DNA of 64,000 nucleotides from Pseudomonas helmanticensis (GCF_900182985.1 NZ_FXUY01000002.1:126501-190500); one strand, 5' to 3'. Positions 1-8,640 are shown, counted from the stretch's first letter. The notes: a model not told the origin generated them from the letters alone. Numbers and translations are program-made.

Positions 1-120
1 CCGGCCTTCGATGCTGGCCGCGACGACTTCGATCTCCGCGCGGCGCAGCACGTCGATCAGGCTCACGCATTGCAGATCATCGATGCCCTCGGCGAGGGTA
101 ATCAGGGCTCTAAAAGTCAT
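1..120 (-). CDS. DJ-1/PfpI family protein (N-terminal part only)
   Basis: The reverse strand reads 40 residues from an ATG at 120 to the window edge, so the rest of the gene is outside. The visible start has a beta strand, then an LAEGIDDLQ stretch and a VLRRAEIEVVAASIEGR stretch. This is the usual opening of DJ-1/PfpI proteins of the YajL/ThiJ type, with the conserved acidic residue of the LAEGxxD motif. Family members act as glyoxalase/deglycase-like or chaperone-like stress proteins in the cytoplasm, normally using a cysteine that would lie beyond the edge. Family assignment is fairly secure; the exact activity cannot be told. Confidence 0.75.
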   Translation of the reverse strand, partial: MTFRALITLAEGIDDLQCVSLIDVLRRAEIEVVAASIEGR

Positions 121-186
121 GGGCGCCATCCGCTGGGTGATCCTTGAAGCGTAGTCAGCTTCCTCCGGATCGCGCAGCGCCAGGCG

Positions 187-645
187 TTACTTGATGTAAA
201 GCTGCGTCGAGACCTGGTTGCCCGGCGCATTGATCGAGGTGTTGCTGAAGGTGAACGTGCCTTCCTGCTTGCCCTCCAGATCATAGATGTACAACGCGCC
301 GACGATCTTCGTCGCCGCGCCCGTGCACTCCGTCAGGTTGCCGTTACCGTAGGCGCAAACCTGGGTTTTCATCCCGTCGAGCCCGAAACCGTCCAGTGCG
401 ACACTGGGTACACGGCCGTAACCCATCTCCAGCACATAAACCTTGATGTTGGCACCGCCGTGGTCGCAAGCAGTCTTGTCCTGCCCTTCGGAAATATTTT
501 CGATGCCACAAGCGGCCGACTGCACCTTGAGCACCTGGACGCTGGACAACGGCGGCGCCGATGCCGCCATCACGGCAGGCACACTGGCCATAAACGTGCA
601 AAACAGCCCCAACGATCGAACGAAATTGCGCTTGACGCCCATCAT
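187..645 (-). CDS. small secreted protein, possibly DUF4879 (YolA-like)
   Basis: A 152-residue protein. I chose the ATG at 645 because a G-rich ribosome binding site (GGGGAGGGG) lies directly upstream; a longer frame reaching 819 lacks such support. Residues 1-27 form a signal peptide (basic start, hydrophobic core, AMA/AAS cleavage region). The mature part has four cysteines, which suggests disulfides, and a DHGGANIKVYVLEMGYG stretch. This resembles the DUF4879 family of small exported proteins known from Pseudomonas and Bacillus, but I assign that from memory of the motif only. The function is unknown. It lies divergent from the purine permease gene. Confidence 0.7.
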   Translation of the reverse strand: MMGVKRNFVRSLGLFCTFMASVPAVMAASAPPLSSVQVLKVQSAACGIENISEGQDKTACDHGGANIKVYVLEMGYGRVPSVALDGFGLDGMKTQVCAYGNGNLTECTGAATKIVGALYIYDLEGKQEGTFTFSNTSINAPGNQVSTQLYIK

Positions 646-851
646 GCCCCTCCCCCCAAAACAGGCGCGCAGTATGGCGCACTTCGCCTGACTGCAAAAC
701 ATCGCCGACGATCGCAGCCAATCCCCCACGCTGCTGGTATGATGCGCGGCTTTTTCCGGCCCACCACAATTTTCCAGGCGCTTGCGACGGTCTGTGCTTT
801 GCTGTTGAGGTCGATACATTCACGGCGCTACGCGCGCCACGGGGAGCAGAC

Positions 852-2147
852 ATGCTGGAAAGGCTGTTTCAACTCAAGGCACACAACACCAACGTGCGCA
901 CCGAGATTCTGGCGGGCATCACGACTTTCTTGGCCATGGCCTACATTCTGTTCGTCAACCCGAGCATCCTCGGCGAGACCGGCATGGACAAGGGCGCGGT
1001 GTTTGTCGCCACCTGTCTGGCCGCCGCGATCGGTTCGACGATCATGGGCCTGATCGCCAACTACCCGATCGCCCTGGCACCGGGCATGGGTCTGAACGCC
1101 TTCTTCACCTACACCGTCGTCCTGCACATGGGTCATACCTGGCAAGTGGCGCTGGGCGCGGTGTTCATCTCGGCCGTGTGCTTCTTCCTGCTGTCGATCT
1201 TCCGCATCCGTGAATGGATCATCAACAGTATTCCGCTGCCGCTGCGCTCGGCGATTGCTGCCGGTATCGGTCTGTTCCTGGCGCTGATCGCCCTGCACAA
1301 CGCCGGCATCGTGGTCAGCAACCCTGCGACCATGGTCGGCCTTGGTGACCTGAAACAACCGGCACCGATCCTCGCCACCCTCGGTTTCGCCCTGATCGTT
1401 GCTCTCGAAGCGCTGAAAGTGCGCGGCGCGGTACTGATCGGCATTCTGGCAGTGACCATCACCTCCATCGCGATGGGCTTCACCCCGTTTGGCGGCGTGA
1501 CTTCGATGCCACCGTCGCTGGCCCCGACCTTCATGCAGCTGGACATCAAAGGCGCACTGGACATCGGTCTGGTCAGCGTGATTTTCGCCTTCCTGTTCGT
1601 CGACCTGTTCGACAACTCCGGCACCCTGATCGGCGTCGCCAAGCGCGCCGGCCTGATGGGCAAGGACGGCCACATGCCGAAAATGGGGCGCGCGCTGATC
1701 GCCGACAGCACCGCGGCCATGGCCGGTTCGCTGCTGGGTACTTCGACCACCACCAGCTACATCGAATCCGCTGCCGGCGTCAGTGCTGGCGGGCGTACCG
1801 GTCTGACGGCCATCGTGGTGGCGATCCTGTTCCTGCTGGCGCTGTTCTTCTCGCCACTGGCAGCCAGCGTTCCGCCATTCGCCACGGCACCGGCACTGCT
1901 GTTCGTCGCCGTGTTGATGACATCCGGCCTGGCGGAAATAGACTGGGACGACATCACCGTTGCCGCGCCGGTAGTCGTGACCGCGCTGGCCATGCCGTTC
2001 ACTTACTCGATCGCCAACGGCATCGCGTTCGGTTTCATTTCCTGGACCGTGATCAAATTGCTGTCGGGGCGTGCCCGTGAGCTGAACCCGGCGCTGGTGA
2101 TTCTGTCGATTCTGTTCGTGATCAAGTTGGGTTGGTTCAACGCATGA
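852..2147 (+). CDS. NCS2 (AzgA/GhxP-type) purine permease
   Basis: A 431-residue inner-membrane protein with about 12 hydrophobic segments, the usual length for the AzgA branch of the NCS2 nucleobase transporters. Family signatures are visible: GMGLNAFF at 78-85, [12 protein letters not shown] at 250-261 and [14 protein letters not shown] at 296-309. This branch carries adenine, guanine or hypoxanthine with protons. The branch is clear, but which purine is preferred cannot be decided by eye. A GGGGAG binding site lies just before the ATG at 852. The stop overlaps the start of trmA by an ATGA, so the two are probably translated from one message. Confidence 0.9.
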   Translation: MLERLFQLKAHNTNVRTEILAGITTFLAMAYILFVNPSILGETGMDKGAVFVATCLAAAIGSTIMGLIANYPIALAPGMGLNAFFTYTVVLHMGHTWQVALGAVFISAVCFFLLSIFRIREWIINSIPLPLRSAIAAGIGLFLALIALHNAGIVVSNPATMVGLGDLKQPAPILATLGFALIVALEALKVRGAVLIGILAVTITSIAMGFTPFGGVTSMPPSLAPTFMQLDIKGALDIGLVSVIFAFLFVDLFDNSGTLIGVAKRAGLMGKDGHMPKMGRALIADSTAAMAGSLLGTSTTTSYIESAAGVSAGGRTGLTAIVVAILFLLALFFSPLAASVPPFATAPALLFVAVLMTSGLAEIDWDDITVAAPVVVTALAMPFTYSIANGIAFGFISWTVIKLLSGRARELNPALVILSILFVIKLGWFNA

Positions 2148-3223
2148 CATTTGATTCCCAGGCTTACGCCGAACAACTCGAAGCCAAGGTCACGCGTTTG
2201 CGTGATCTGCTGGCGCCGTTCGATGCCCCCGAGCCGACCGTGTTCGACTCGCCGCTGCAGAACTTCCGCCTGCGCGCCGAATTCCGCCTGTGGCGCGAGG
2301 GTGGCGATCGGCATTACGCGATGTTCGCTCAGGACGACAAACGCACGCCGATCCTGATTGAAGAGTTCCCGATTGCCAGCCTGCGCATCAATCAGTTGAT
2401 GCCGCAGCTCAAGGCTGCGTGGCAGGCCAGTTCGGCACTGAGCCACAAGTTGTTTCAGGTCGAGTTTCTGACCACGCTGTCCGGCGACGCGATGATCACC
2501 CTGTGCTATCACCGTCCGCTGGACGAACACTGGCATGCAGCAGCCACCAAGCTGGCGGCGGATCTCGGCGTCAGCATCATCGGGCGCTCGAAGGGCAAAC
2601 GCGAAGTGCTTGGCCTCGATTACGTGGTCGAGAAACTAGAAGTCGGCGGTCGTACCTTCAGCTATCGCCAACCGGAAGGCGCGTTCACCCAGCCTAACGG
2701 CACAGTGAACCAGAAGATGCTGAACTGGGCGTACGAAGCGCTCGGCGATCGCCCTGACGATCTGCTGGAGCTGTATTGCGGCAACGGCAACTTCACCCTG
2801 CCGCTCGCCACCCGCGTGCGCAAAGTGCTGGCCACGGAAATCAGCAAGACCTCGGTCAACGCGGCACTGAGCAACCTTAGCGAAAACGCTGTGGATAACG
2901 TCACTCTCGTGCGTTTGTCCGCCGAAGAGTTGACCGAAGCGCTCAACGAAGTGCGCCCGTTCCGTCGCCTGCAAGGCATCGACCTGAAGAGCTACGAGTT
3001 CGGCAGCGTCTTCGTCGACCCGCCACGTGCCGGCATGGACCCGGACACCTGCGAGCTGACCCGGCGTTTCGACAACATCCTGTACATCTCCTGCAACCCG
3101 GAAACCCTCGCGGCGAACATCGCCCAGTTGCACGACACGCACCGCATTACCAAATGCGCATTGTTCGACCAGTTCCCGTGGACGCATCACATGGAATCGG
3201 GTGTGTTGCTGACCCGGCGCTGA
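2144..3223 (+). CDS. trmA: tRNA (uracil-5-)-methyltransferase TrmA
   Basis: A 359-residue SAM-dependent enzyme that makes 5-methyluridine at position 54 of the tRNA T-loop. The Rossmann SAM motif ELYCGNGNF is at 209-217, VDPPRAG at 291-297, and the catalytic cysteine sits in SCNPE (C317). The general-base glutamate is in the C-terminal THHMESG (E351). No iron-sulfur cysteine cluster is present, which separates it from RlmC/RlmD. I placed the start at the ATG that overlaps the permease stop (ATGA); an upstream TTG four codons earlier adds nothing conserved. A hairpin terminator follows at 3244. Confidence 0.96.
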   Translation: MTFDSQAYAEQLEAKVTRLRDLLAPFDAPEPTVFDSPLQNFRLRAEFRLWREGGDRHYAMFAQDDKRTPILIEEFPIASLRINQLMPQLKAAWQASSALSHKLFQVEFLTTLSGDAMITLCYHRPLDEHWHAAATKLAADLGVSIIGRSKGKREVLGLDYVVEKLEVGGRTFSYRQPEGAFTQPNGTVNQKMLNWAYEALGDRPDDLLELYCGNGNFTLPLATRVRKVLATEISKTSVNAALSNLSENAVDNVTLVRLSAEELTEALNEVRPFRRLQGIDLKSYEFGSVFVDPPRAGMDPDTCELTRRFDNILYISCNPETLAANIAQLHDTHRITKCALFDQFPWTHHMESGVLLTRR

Positions 3224-3243
3224 GTGCTGGCAGCGAATACGAG

Positions 3244-3270
3244 AAAGCCGTCGTGATTGACGGCTTTTTT
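3244..3270 (+). terminator. intrinsic terminator after trmA
   Basis: A nine-pair stem AAAGCCGTC / GACGGCTTT with a six-base loop runs straight into a T-run. It lies 20 bases after the trmA stop and ends just short of the convergent DUF2442 gene, so it may stop transcription from both sides. Confidence 0.85.
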
Positions 3271-3278
3271 GTGGGTGC

Positions 3279-3725
3279 TTACAAAGCAGGATCGACCTTG
3301 CGTGGGCGCCCGCCCTTTTTGCCGTTCGCCCGCGCGGCTGCAGACTTTGCCGCGCTGCTCTGACGGCCGTTGCGCGAAGCCACTACCGAAGCGGCCATCA
3401 GCATCAATGACGGGCTCGCTGAAATCATTCCGGCGATGGACACATCGAGATCCTTGCCTTCGTGGCAAAGCACAGTGCCCGCGAATCCGACTGTCAGGTG
3501 CTTGTAATCGTCGGCATTGAATCCGCTGAACTCCGGATAACGATCCGCCGGGAGCAACACACCGCTGCCGTCTTCAAAATGGATGATCAGCGATGGATCT
3601 TCAAATGTCACAGAGACAGCCTGCAGGCTGCTTGAGCGGCGCTCCTCTCCACGCTTGATGGCTGCATCGATCATTTCTTCCGTCAGCGAATTGCGCGCGG
3701 GAGGCTTCGCCTTGATGATTTTCAT
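3279..3725 (-). CDS. DUF2442 domain protein with AT-hook-like tail
   Basis: A 148-residue protein, longer than a bare DUF2442 domain. Residues about 35-95 fit the domain (two beta strands with FEDGSGVLLPADRYPE). The last 35 residues are rich in Ala, Ser and Lys and end in GKKGGRPRKV (GRPRK at 139-143), which looks like an AT-hook for binding the minor groove of DNA. The ATG overlaps the stop of the upstream DUF4160 gene by four bases, so the two form a translationally coupled pair. DUF2442 and DUF4160 genes are often neighbours and have been suspected to be toxin-antitoxin-like. That role is inference; no function is proven here. Confidence 0.8.
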   Translation of the reverse strand: MKIIKAKPPARNSLTEEMIDAAIKRGEERRSSSLQAVSVTFEDPSLIIHFEDGSGVLLPADRYPEFSGFNADDYKHLTVGFAGTVLCHEGKDLDVSIAGMISASPSLMLMAASVVASRNGRQSSAAKSAAARANGKKGGRPRKVDPAL

Positions 3726-4150
3726 AAATCGATTTCCACTCCTTCCAATGCGCCTACCAATGTCAGAAGGGTCTTGCCCTCGTCTGGCAGATAACGCGCC
3801 GATCCCACTCTATAGGTCGTGTCAGTGACGAGTTTCATCCCCAGCACTTCGTTTGATTTGCTGTCCCACAACTGATTGTCGAGACAGACAGTTTGCAATT
3901 TCGACCACCAGATCCCGCGTGCTCGTCGCAGATGAGCAGGCTGCTCAAGGGACCGACACAAGCCTTCCAGCACGGCCAAGGGTGGTCGACGAGAAAGCGG
4001 CACGACGTCCCAAAGCTCAATATCGTTGCACCAGAAACTGAACTGCAATCGAGCACTCCAACTGCCCGCGTTCACGTGAACGTGAGGTGGGCAATGTTCA
4101 TCTCGCAGCATGATGACAATCGACAATCCCTTGTAGCTGCACACCTTCAT
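3722..4150 (-). CDS. DUF4160 domain protein
   Basis: A 142-residue protein. The N-terminal half carries the DUF4160 signature: a short strand, a D-x-x-PPHVHV segment (residues about 18-27) and a later helix. The second half (from about residue 80) is not conserved that I can recognise and holds several tryptophans and cysteines. It is the first gene of the pair with DUF2442 (ATGA overlap). The region is poorer in GC than its neighbours and uses less typical codons, which suggests horizontal transfer. A short inverted repeat CTAAC...GTTAG lies directly before the start codon. Function unknown; a role as one partner of a toxin-antitoxin-like module is a guess. Confidence 0.75.
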   Translation of the reverse strand: MKVCSYKGLSIVIMLRDEHCPPHVHVNAGSWSARLQFSFWCNDIELWDVVPLSRRPPLAVLEGLCRSLEQPAHLRRARGIWWSKLQTVCLDNQLWDSKSNEVLGMKLVTDTTYRVGSARYLPDEGKTLLTLVGALEGVEIDL

Positions 4151-4151
4151 G

Positions 4152-4167
4152 CTAACCCATCCGTTAG
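4152..4167 (-). promoter_or_regulatory. inverted repeat next to DUF4160 start
   Basis: Perfect five-base arms CTAAC/GTTAG with a six-base centre lie one base upstream of the ATG. On the message the loop would display GGATGG, close to a ribosome binding site. It could be an autoregulatory operator or a translation-control hairpin. This is short and only suggestive. Confidence 0.35.
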
Positions 4168-4203
4168 GTTAATAAGTTTCAGGATTCGATATTCCTTTCA
4201 AAT

Positions 4204-4259
4204 CCGACAACTGGTGATCAAGCACGCGACGTGCCTCACTGCTTTGAGGCTAGCGTCGG
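4204..4259. other. possible three-way-junction fold in the aroQ-DUF4160 gap
   Basis: CCGAC (4204-4208) pairs with GTCGG (4255-4259) and encloses two adjacent hairpins: GCACG-CGA-CGTGC (4222-4234) and CTCA/TGAG (4235-4248). It could be a leader or small RNA fold, or chance. Apart from this and the sites listed separately, the gap 4151-4479 shows no gene and is relatively AT-rich. Confidence 0.25.
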
Positions 4260-4402
4260 CGTAGGCGAATAGCTGACCAATTTTCAGGAAAAAACGTAAG
4301 CAAAGCTGTCGTTACATCTAGATCAGGACCGAACCTGGAACTTGCTTCTGTGCGATAACCGAACATAAAACGCCAAGGCTATTTTTGTTCAATTGACCAT
4401 GG

Positions 4403-4422
4403 TAACCATCTAGTACATTTTA
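4403..4422 (+). promoter_or_regulatory. shared operator candidate upstream of aroQ
   Basis: The motif TAACC-N3-TAGTACA-T-TTTA occurs here, 58 bases before the aroQ start. The same motif (16 of 16 fixed bases, with C at the Y position) occurs on the other strand between quiC and the transporter gene at 8697-8716. A regulator of the quinate/shikimate genes, most simply the TetR protein encoded at 5859, could bind both. Confidence 0.55.
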
Positions 4423-4453
4423 TCTCCACAGGCCGAAACCTCTGGCCAAAGCC

Positions 4454-4465
4454 AAAAACAATAAG
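4454..4465 (+). promoter_or_regulatory. Hfq/Crc-like A-rich site before aroQ
   Basis: AAA-AAC-AAT-AAG is a run of four AAN triplets one base before the TGGAG ribosome binding site of aroQ. In pseudomonads Hfq with Crc binds such (AAN)n stretches to repress translation of genes for less preferred carbon sources. Confidence 0.5.
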
Positions 4466-4479
4466 TGGAGTTACCCCTC

Positions 4480-4920
4480 ATGCCCCCTATCGTTCTGGTG
4501 CTCAACGGCCCGAACCTGAACCTGCTCGGCACCCGTGAACCGGCGACTTACGGTCACGAAACCCTGGCCGACATTTCCGCCCTGTGTGGTCGCGCCGCGG
4601 AAGAATTCGGCCTGGCCGTGGAGTTTCGCCAGACCAATCACGAAGGCGAACTGCTCGACTGGATTCACGCTGCCCGTGGCCGTTGCGCCGGGATCGTGAT
4701 CAATCCGGCCGCGTGGACGCACACTTCCGTCGCCATTCGCGACGCGCTGGTGGCCAGTGAATTGCCGGTGATTGAAGTGCACCTGTCCAACGTGCATGCG
4801 CGCGAACCGTTTCGTCATCACTCGTTTGTCTCGGCGATTGCCACAGCGGTGATGGCCGGGTTCGGCAGCCATGGTTATCGCCTGGCACTGGAACATTTCA
4901 GTCAGCGGCTGAAGGGGTGA
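4480..4920 (+). CDS. aroQ: 3-dehydroquinate dehydratase, type II
   Basis: A 146-residue type II dehydroquinase, which interconverts 3-dehydroquinate and 3-dehydroshikimate. The signature [13 protein letters not shown] is at 9-21, the catalytic tyrosine is Y24, N75 lies in the INPAA loop and H101 in [12 protein letters not shown] chose the ATG at 4480, which has GGAG nine bases upstream, over an in-frame GTG at 4465 that overlaps that site. It sits six bases before a shikimate/quinate dehydrogenase gene and near quiC. This copy is therefore probably the catabolic enzyme of quinate use, distinct from the biosynthetic copy expected elsewhere in the genome. Confidence 0.95.
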   Translation: MPPIVLVLNGPNLNLLGTREPATYGHETLADISALCGRAAEEFGLAVEFRQTNHEGELLDWIHAARGRCAGIVINPAAWTHTSVAIRDALVASELPVIEVHLSNVHAREPFRHHSFVSAIATAVMAGFGSHGYRLALEHFSQRLKG

Positions 4921-4925
4921 ATCAC

Positions 4926-5780
4926 ATGTCTCGCTATAACGTGATACTCGCCGGGCTGATCGGCGCCGGCATTCAGGCCTCGCGCACGCCGGCCCTGCAT
5001 GAACACGAAGGTGATGCGCAGGGCATGCGTTACCTGTATCGATTGATCGATCTGGATCAGTTGCACATGGACAGCACTGCCCTGCCCGACCTGCTGCTGG
5101 CGGCCGAGCGGATGAATTACACCGGGTTGAACATCACGTTCCCGTGCAAGCAGGCGATCATTCCTTTGCTCGATGAATTGTCACCGGAAGCGCGAGGTAT
5201 CGGTGCGGTCAACACGGTGGTGCTCAAGGACGGCAAACGTATCGGCCATAACACCGATTGCCTGGGATTCGCCGAGGGTTTTCGCCGTGGCCTGAAAGAC
5301 GCTGCCCGTGATCGCGTGGTCCAGATGGGGGCCGGTGGTGCTGGCGCGGCAGTGGCCCACGCGTTGTTGAGCGAAGGCGTACAGCAACTGAGCATTTTCG
5401 ACGTCGACAGTGAGCGCGCTGAAAGTCTGGCGAACAACCTGAATCAGCATTTCGGTTTTGGTCGCGCGGTGGCCGGTCGGGATCTGCCGAGCACGCTGAA
5501 TCTAGCGGATGGTCTGGTCAACACCACGCCAATGGGCATGGCCAAACTGCCGGGCATGCCGGTGCCGGTCGAGCTGTTACGCAAGGAGTTGTGGGTGGCG
5601 GAGATTGTGTATTTCCCGCTGGAGACCGAACTGCTGCGCAACGCCCGCGCACTCGGTTGCCGGACGCTGGATGGCGGCAACATGGCGGTGTTTCAGGCGG
5701 TGAAGGCGTTTGAGCTGTTCAGCGGCGTGGTGCCGGATGCGCAGCGGATGCTCGCGCATTTTCAAAGCATGAAGGGTTGA
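4926..5780 (+). CDS. shikimate/quinate dehydrogenase (AroE family)
   Basis: A 284-residue NAD(P)-dependent dehydrogenase. The substrate domain has NITFPCKQ (69-76) with catalytic K75, and NTDCLGF with D111. The Rossmann motif is GAGGAG at 135-140. An aspartate after the second strand (FDVDSERA, D159) favours NAD over NADP, as expected for a catabolic quinate/shikimate dehydrogenase of the YdiB/QuiB type rather than biosynthetic AroE. The ATG at 4926 follows AGGGG with good spacing; a GTG at 4917 overlapping the aroQ stop is the alternative. It is cotranscribed with aroQ and would oxidise quinate or shikimate to the 3-dehydro acids used by AroQ and QuiC. Confidence 0.9.
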   Translation: MSRYNVILAGLIGAGIQASRTPALHEHEGDAQGMRYLYRLIDLDQLHMDSTALPDLLLAAERMNYTGLNITFPCKQAIIPLLDELSPEARGIGAVNTVVLKDGKRIGHNTDCLGFAEGFRRGLKDAARDRVVQMGAGGAGAAVAHALLSEGVQQLSIFDVDSERAESLANNLNQHFGFGRAVAGRDLPSTLNLADGLVNTTPMGMAKLPGMPVPVELLRKELWVAEIVYFPLETELLRNARALGCRTLDGGNMAVFQAVKAFELFSGVVPDAQRMLAHFQSMKG

Positions 5781-5781
5781 A

Positions 5782-5857
5782 GATCAAAAGATCGCAGCCT
5801 TCGGCAGCTCCTACAGTTATTGGTGTAGGCGTTGCCGAAGGCTGCGATCTTTTGATT
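5782..5857. repeat. REP pair (GATCGCAGCC family)
   Basis: Two inverted copies of the GATCAAAAGATCGCAGCC-TTCGGCAGC repeat around a short AT-rich centre. It lies between the convergent dehydrogenase and tetR genes and could also act as a stabilising 3' hairpin. The right arm carries a GCGTTGCC variant in place of AGCTGCC. Confidence 0.9.
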
Positions 5858-5858
5858 G

Positions 5859-6536
5859 TCAGGCTTGCAGGTAGCGCAGCACTGATTCGCAAATCATCTC
5901 GCGATGCCGCTGTTTGATGCCTTCATCCGGCAGATCGATCTGGAAGATCTCGCCAAATGTGTGCCGGTTCGACACGCGATAGAAGCAGAACGAGCTGATC
6001 AGCAGATGCACATCCAGCGCATCCAGCCCGGCGCGGAATACACCTTCTTCAGCGCCACGCCGCAGAATTTCGCTCAGCGAATCAAGGATGGTGTTGTTCA
6101 TCGCCTTGATCGCATCGGAACGCTTCACGAATTCGGCGTTGTGGATATTTTCGATGCTGACGATGCGCACGAAATCGACGTTGCGATCGTGGTGATCGAA
6201 GGTGAATTCGACCAATCGGCGAATCGCGTCCACTGGTGCCAACTCGGCCAGGTGCAGACGGTTTTCGGTGCTGCGGATTTCCCCGTAGAGCTTTTCCAGC
6301 ACCTCGACGTACAACTGCTCCTTACTGCCGAAGTAGTAATAGATCATGCGCTTGGAGGTGTGGATACGCTCGGCGATCGCGTCGACGCGGGCACCGGACA
6401 AACCCTGCTGAACGAACTCGACGATCGCCTCCTGCAGGATGTTCTCGCGGGTCTTCTCCGGATTGTTCTTGCGACTCTTGCGCGGCTCTACGGCGGACAC
6501 TTCAGTAGCTGCGGTAAGTTCTGTATTCATCGTCAT
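5859..6536 (-). CDS. TetR/AcrR family transcriptional regulator
   Basis: About 225 residues. After a low-complexity, charged N-terminus (1-28) comes a TetR helix-turn-helix at about 30-75 (ENILQEAIVEF... GARVDAIAERIHTSKRMIYYYFGSKEQL). The remainder is the all-helical ligand domain with aromatic residues. The start is uncertain between the ATG at 6536 and the one at 6530. It lies 101 bases downstream of quiC on the same strand. Its position inside the quinate/shikimate genes makes it the likely sensor, probably a repressor released by quinate, shikimate or dehydroshikimate. The shared motif at 4403 and 8697 is a candidate target. Confidence 0.88.
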   Translation of the reverse strand: MTMNTELTAATEVSAVEPRKSRKNNPEKTRENILQEAIVEFVQQGLSGARVDAIAERIHTSKRMIYYYFGSKEQLYVEVLEKLYGEIRSTENRLHLAELAPVDAIRRLVEFTFDHHDRNVDFVRIVSIENIHNAEFVKRSDAIKAMNNTILDSLSEILRRGAEEGVFRAGLDALDVHLLISSFCFYRVSNRHTFGEIFQIDLPDEGIKQRHREMICESVLRYLQA

Positions 6537-6637
6537 TGCGGGCTCACGGCCATCACTGCACAGGCGGCGATTATGGGCCGCGCAGCACAGTGAAGGAAGC
6601 CGCACGGCCCGTGTTTAATCCCGCGTTTACGAATTTC

Positions 6638-8539
6638 CTACAACTTCGCCTGGCGAACGGCGCCACTGCGTGATTTGGCCATCGCCGCCAGACGCACCGC
6701 CACATTCGCCGCACCGTAACCGGCATAGCCATTCTTGCGCTGGATGATCTCGAAGAAAAAACGCCCTTCGAACGGCTCGGTGTAGACGTGGAACAGCTCG
6801 CCGCCCTGCGCGTCGCGGTCGTACAAGACGTTGTAATACGCCAGTTCGCTGAGGAATTCATCATCGAAATCGAAGCGCGCTGCGAGGTCGTCGTAATAGT
6901 TCAGCGGGATATCCAGCAGCGGCACGCCGGCTTCTTTGGCACGACTGACTTCGGCGAAGATGTCATCACAATCGAAGGCGATGTGATGCACCCCCGAGCC
7001 GCGATAACTCGAGAGCGCGTGAGAAATCGCGGTGTTGCGGTTCTCGGAAATGTTCAGCGGCAAACGGATCGAGCTGTCGCGGCTACGTAGCGCACGACTC
7101 TTCACCAGCCCGTATGGATCCGGCAGTACCACTTCATCGTCGGCTTCGAAATCCAGCAGGCTCTTGTAGAACAGCACCCAACTGTCGAGGCTGTCGGCGG
7201 GCAGCGCCATGGCCATGTGGTCGATGCGTTTGAGGCCGCCGCGGGCCGGCGCATCCGTCAGCAGATTGAAATCGGTGCCATAGACGTCGGCCTGTTCATC
7301 GACCAGATAAATCAGGCTACCGTCGGGTGCGCGCACCGCCGCCAGTTCCAGCTCGTTGGGGCCGACCAGTCCGCGATAGGGCTGACCTTTGTAAGCCACG
7401 GCGCGGGCCAAGGCACTGGCGCTGTCGTTGACCCGCACAGCGGTGGCGCAGAGCGACGGGCCGTGCGCTTCGAAAAAGCTGTGCGCGAAAGAATAAGGCT
7501 CGGAGTTGAGGATCAGGTTGATATCGCCCTGACGCAGCAGGCTCACGCTCTTGGAACGATGCTGCCCGGCCTTGACGAAACCAAGGCGCTCCAGCCAATG
7601 ACTGAGTTTGGCACCGAGCGCTTCGTCGACGGCGAATTCGAGAAACTCGATGCCGTTGTACTCGCTGGCCTTCGGCGTTTCGAAAAGGATTTCGCGATTG
7701 ACCACAGGCGGCGCTTCCTGCTCCAGACGCTGGCGAGTCTTCTCTTCCAGATACAGCAGCGAACGCAAACCGTCGGCAGCATTCGCCCGTGGCGGCGCAG
7801 CGCGGAAGCCGTCATTGAAGATTTCCAGCGACAGCGGCCCGGTGTAGCCGCTCTGGATGATCGGCGCAAGGAAGCCTGGCAGATCGAATTCACCCTGCCC
7901 CGGGAAGCAGCGGAAATGCCGGCTCCACTCCAGCACATCCATCTGCAGAATCGGCGCGTCGGCCATTTGCACGAAGAAAATCTTCTCGCCAGGAATGTCG
8001 GCGATGGCGCGGGGATCGCCCTTCAACGACAAGGTATGAAAGCTGTCGAGCAACACGCCGAGGCTCGGGTGATCGGCTTGACGCACGATGTCCCAGACCT
8101 GTTGATAAGTATTCACGTGACGGCCCCACGCCAGCGCTTCATAACCAATGCGCAAGCCGCGTGCGCCGGCATGCTCAGCCAGCAGGCGCAGGTCATCGAC
8201 TAGAATTTGTTGATCGCCGACGCTGTCGGCCGAAGCGTTGCTGCAGACCAGCACCAGGTCGGTGCCCAACTCCTGCATCAGGTCGAATTTGCGTTCGGCG
8301 CGCTCCAGATTGCGCGCCAGCCGATCGCGGCGGCAGCCTTCGAAGTCGCGGAACGGCTGGAACAGCGTGATGGCGATGCCGAGATCGGCGCACATCTGTT
8401 TAATTTCCCGTGGACTGCCGTCGTAGTACAGGAGGTCGTTTTCGAAAATCTCCACCCCGTCGAACCCGGCGGCGGCGATGGCTTCGAGTTTTTCCGGCAG
8501 GGTGCCGCTCAAGGAAACGGTGGCAATGGAACGCTGCAT
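6638..8539 (-). CDS. quiC: 3-dehydroshikimate dehydratase fused to HPPD-like domain
   Basis: A 633-residue protein that turns 3-dehydroshikimate into protocatechuate, feeding the beta-ketoadipate pathway. Residues 1-270 are a sugar-phosphate-isomerase-like TIM barrel whose metal ligands are visible: E134 (GYEALAWG), D165 and H168 (LLDSFHTL), Q191 (FFVQMAD) and E239 (LSLEIFND). Residues about 290-615 are a 4-hydroxyphenylpyruvate-dioxygenase-like domain (two VOC repeats) that keeps a His-His-Glu iron triad: H441, H519, E597. This two-domain form is known from P. putida QuiC. GGGAG precedes the ATG. The gene is divergent from the MFS transporter, with REP and operator candidates between. Confidence 0.95.
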   Translation of the reverse strand: MQRSIATVSLSGTLPEKLEAIAAAGFDGVEIFENDLLYYDGSPREIKQMCADLGIAITLFQPFRDFEGCRRDRLARNLERAERKFDLMQELGTDLVLVCSNASADSVGDQQILVDDLRLLAEHAGARGLRIGYEALAWGRHVNTYQQVWDIVRQADHPSLGVLLDSFHTLSLKGDPRAIADIPGEKIFFVQMADAPILQMDVLEWSRHFRCFPGQGEFDLPGFLAPIIQSGYTGPLSLEIFNDGFRAAPPRANAADGLRSLLYLEEKTRQRLEQEAPPVVNREILFETPKASEYNGIEFLEFAVDEALGAKLSHWLERLGFVKAGQHRSKSVSLLRQGDINLILNSEPYSFAHSFFEAHGPSLCATAVRVNDSASALARAVAYKGQPYRGLVGPNELELAAVRAPDGSLIYLVDEQADVYGTDFNLLTDAPARGGLKRIDHMAMALPADSLDSWVLFYKSLLDFEADDEVVLPDPYGLVKSRALRSRDSSIRLPLNISENRNTAISHALSSYRGSGVHHIAFDCDDIFAEVSRAKEAGVPLLDIPLNYYDDLAARFDFDDEFLSELAYYNVLYDRDAQGGELFHVYTEPFEGRFFFEIIQRKNGYAGYGAANVAVRLAAMAKSRSGAVRQAKL

Positions 8540-8569
8540 GCTTCAACTCCCGGACTGCGCCGCTTTAAT

Positions 8570-8640
8570 GTAGGAGCTGCCGCAGGCTGCGATCTTTTGA
8601 TCTTGAAAAAGCAAAGATCGCAGCCTTCGGCAGCTCCTGC
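8570..8640. repeat. hybrid REP pair upstream of quiC
   Basis: Inverted REP copies of two subtypes: the left arm is CTGCCGCAGGCTG and the right arm CAGCCTTCGGCAG, so the stem has mismatches. It lies in the quiC-transporter intergenic region. Confidence 0.88.

Noticed and set aside
828..2150. 440-codon reverse-strand frame opposite the purine permease
   Set aside because: Low-complexity shadow; the plus-strand permease has clear family motifs.
4480..5780. aroQ and the dehydrogenase as biosynthetic shikimate pathway genes
   Set aside because: They are linked to quiC, a TetR regulator and an uptake protein and share regulatory motifs with them, which fits catabolism better.
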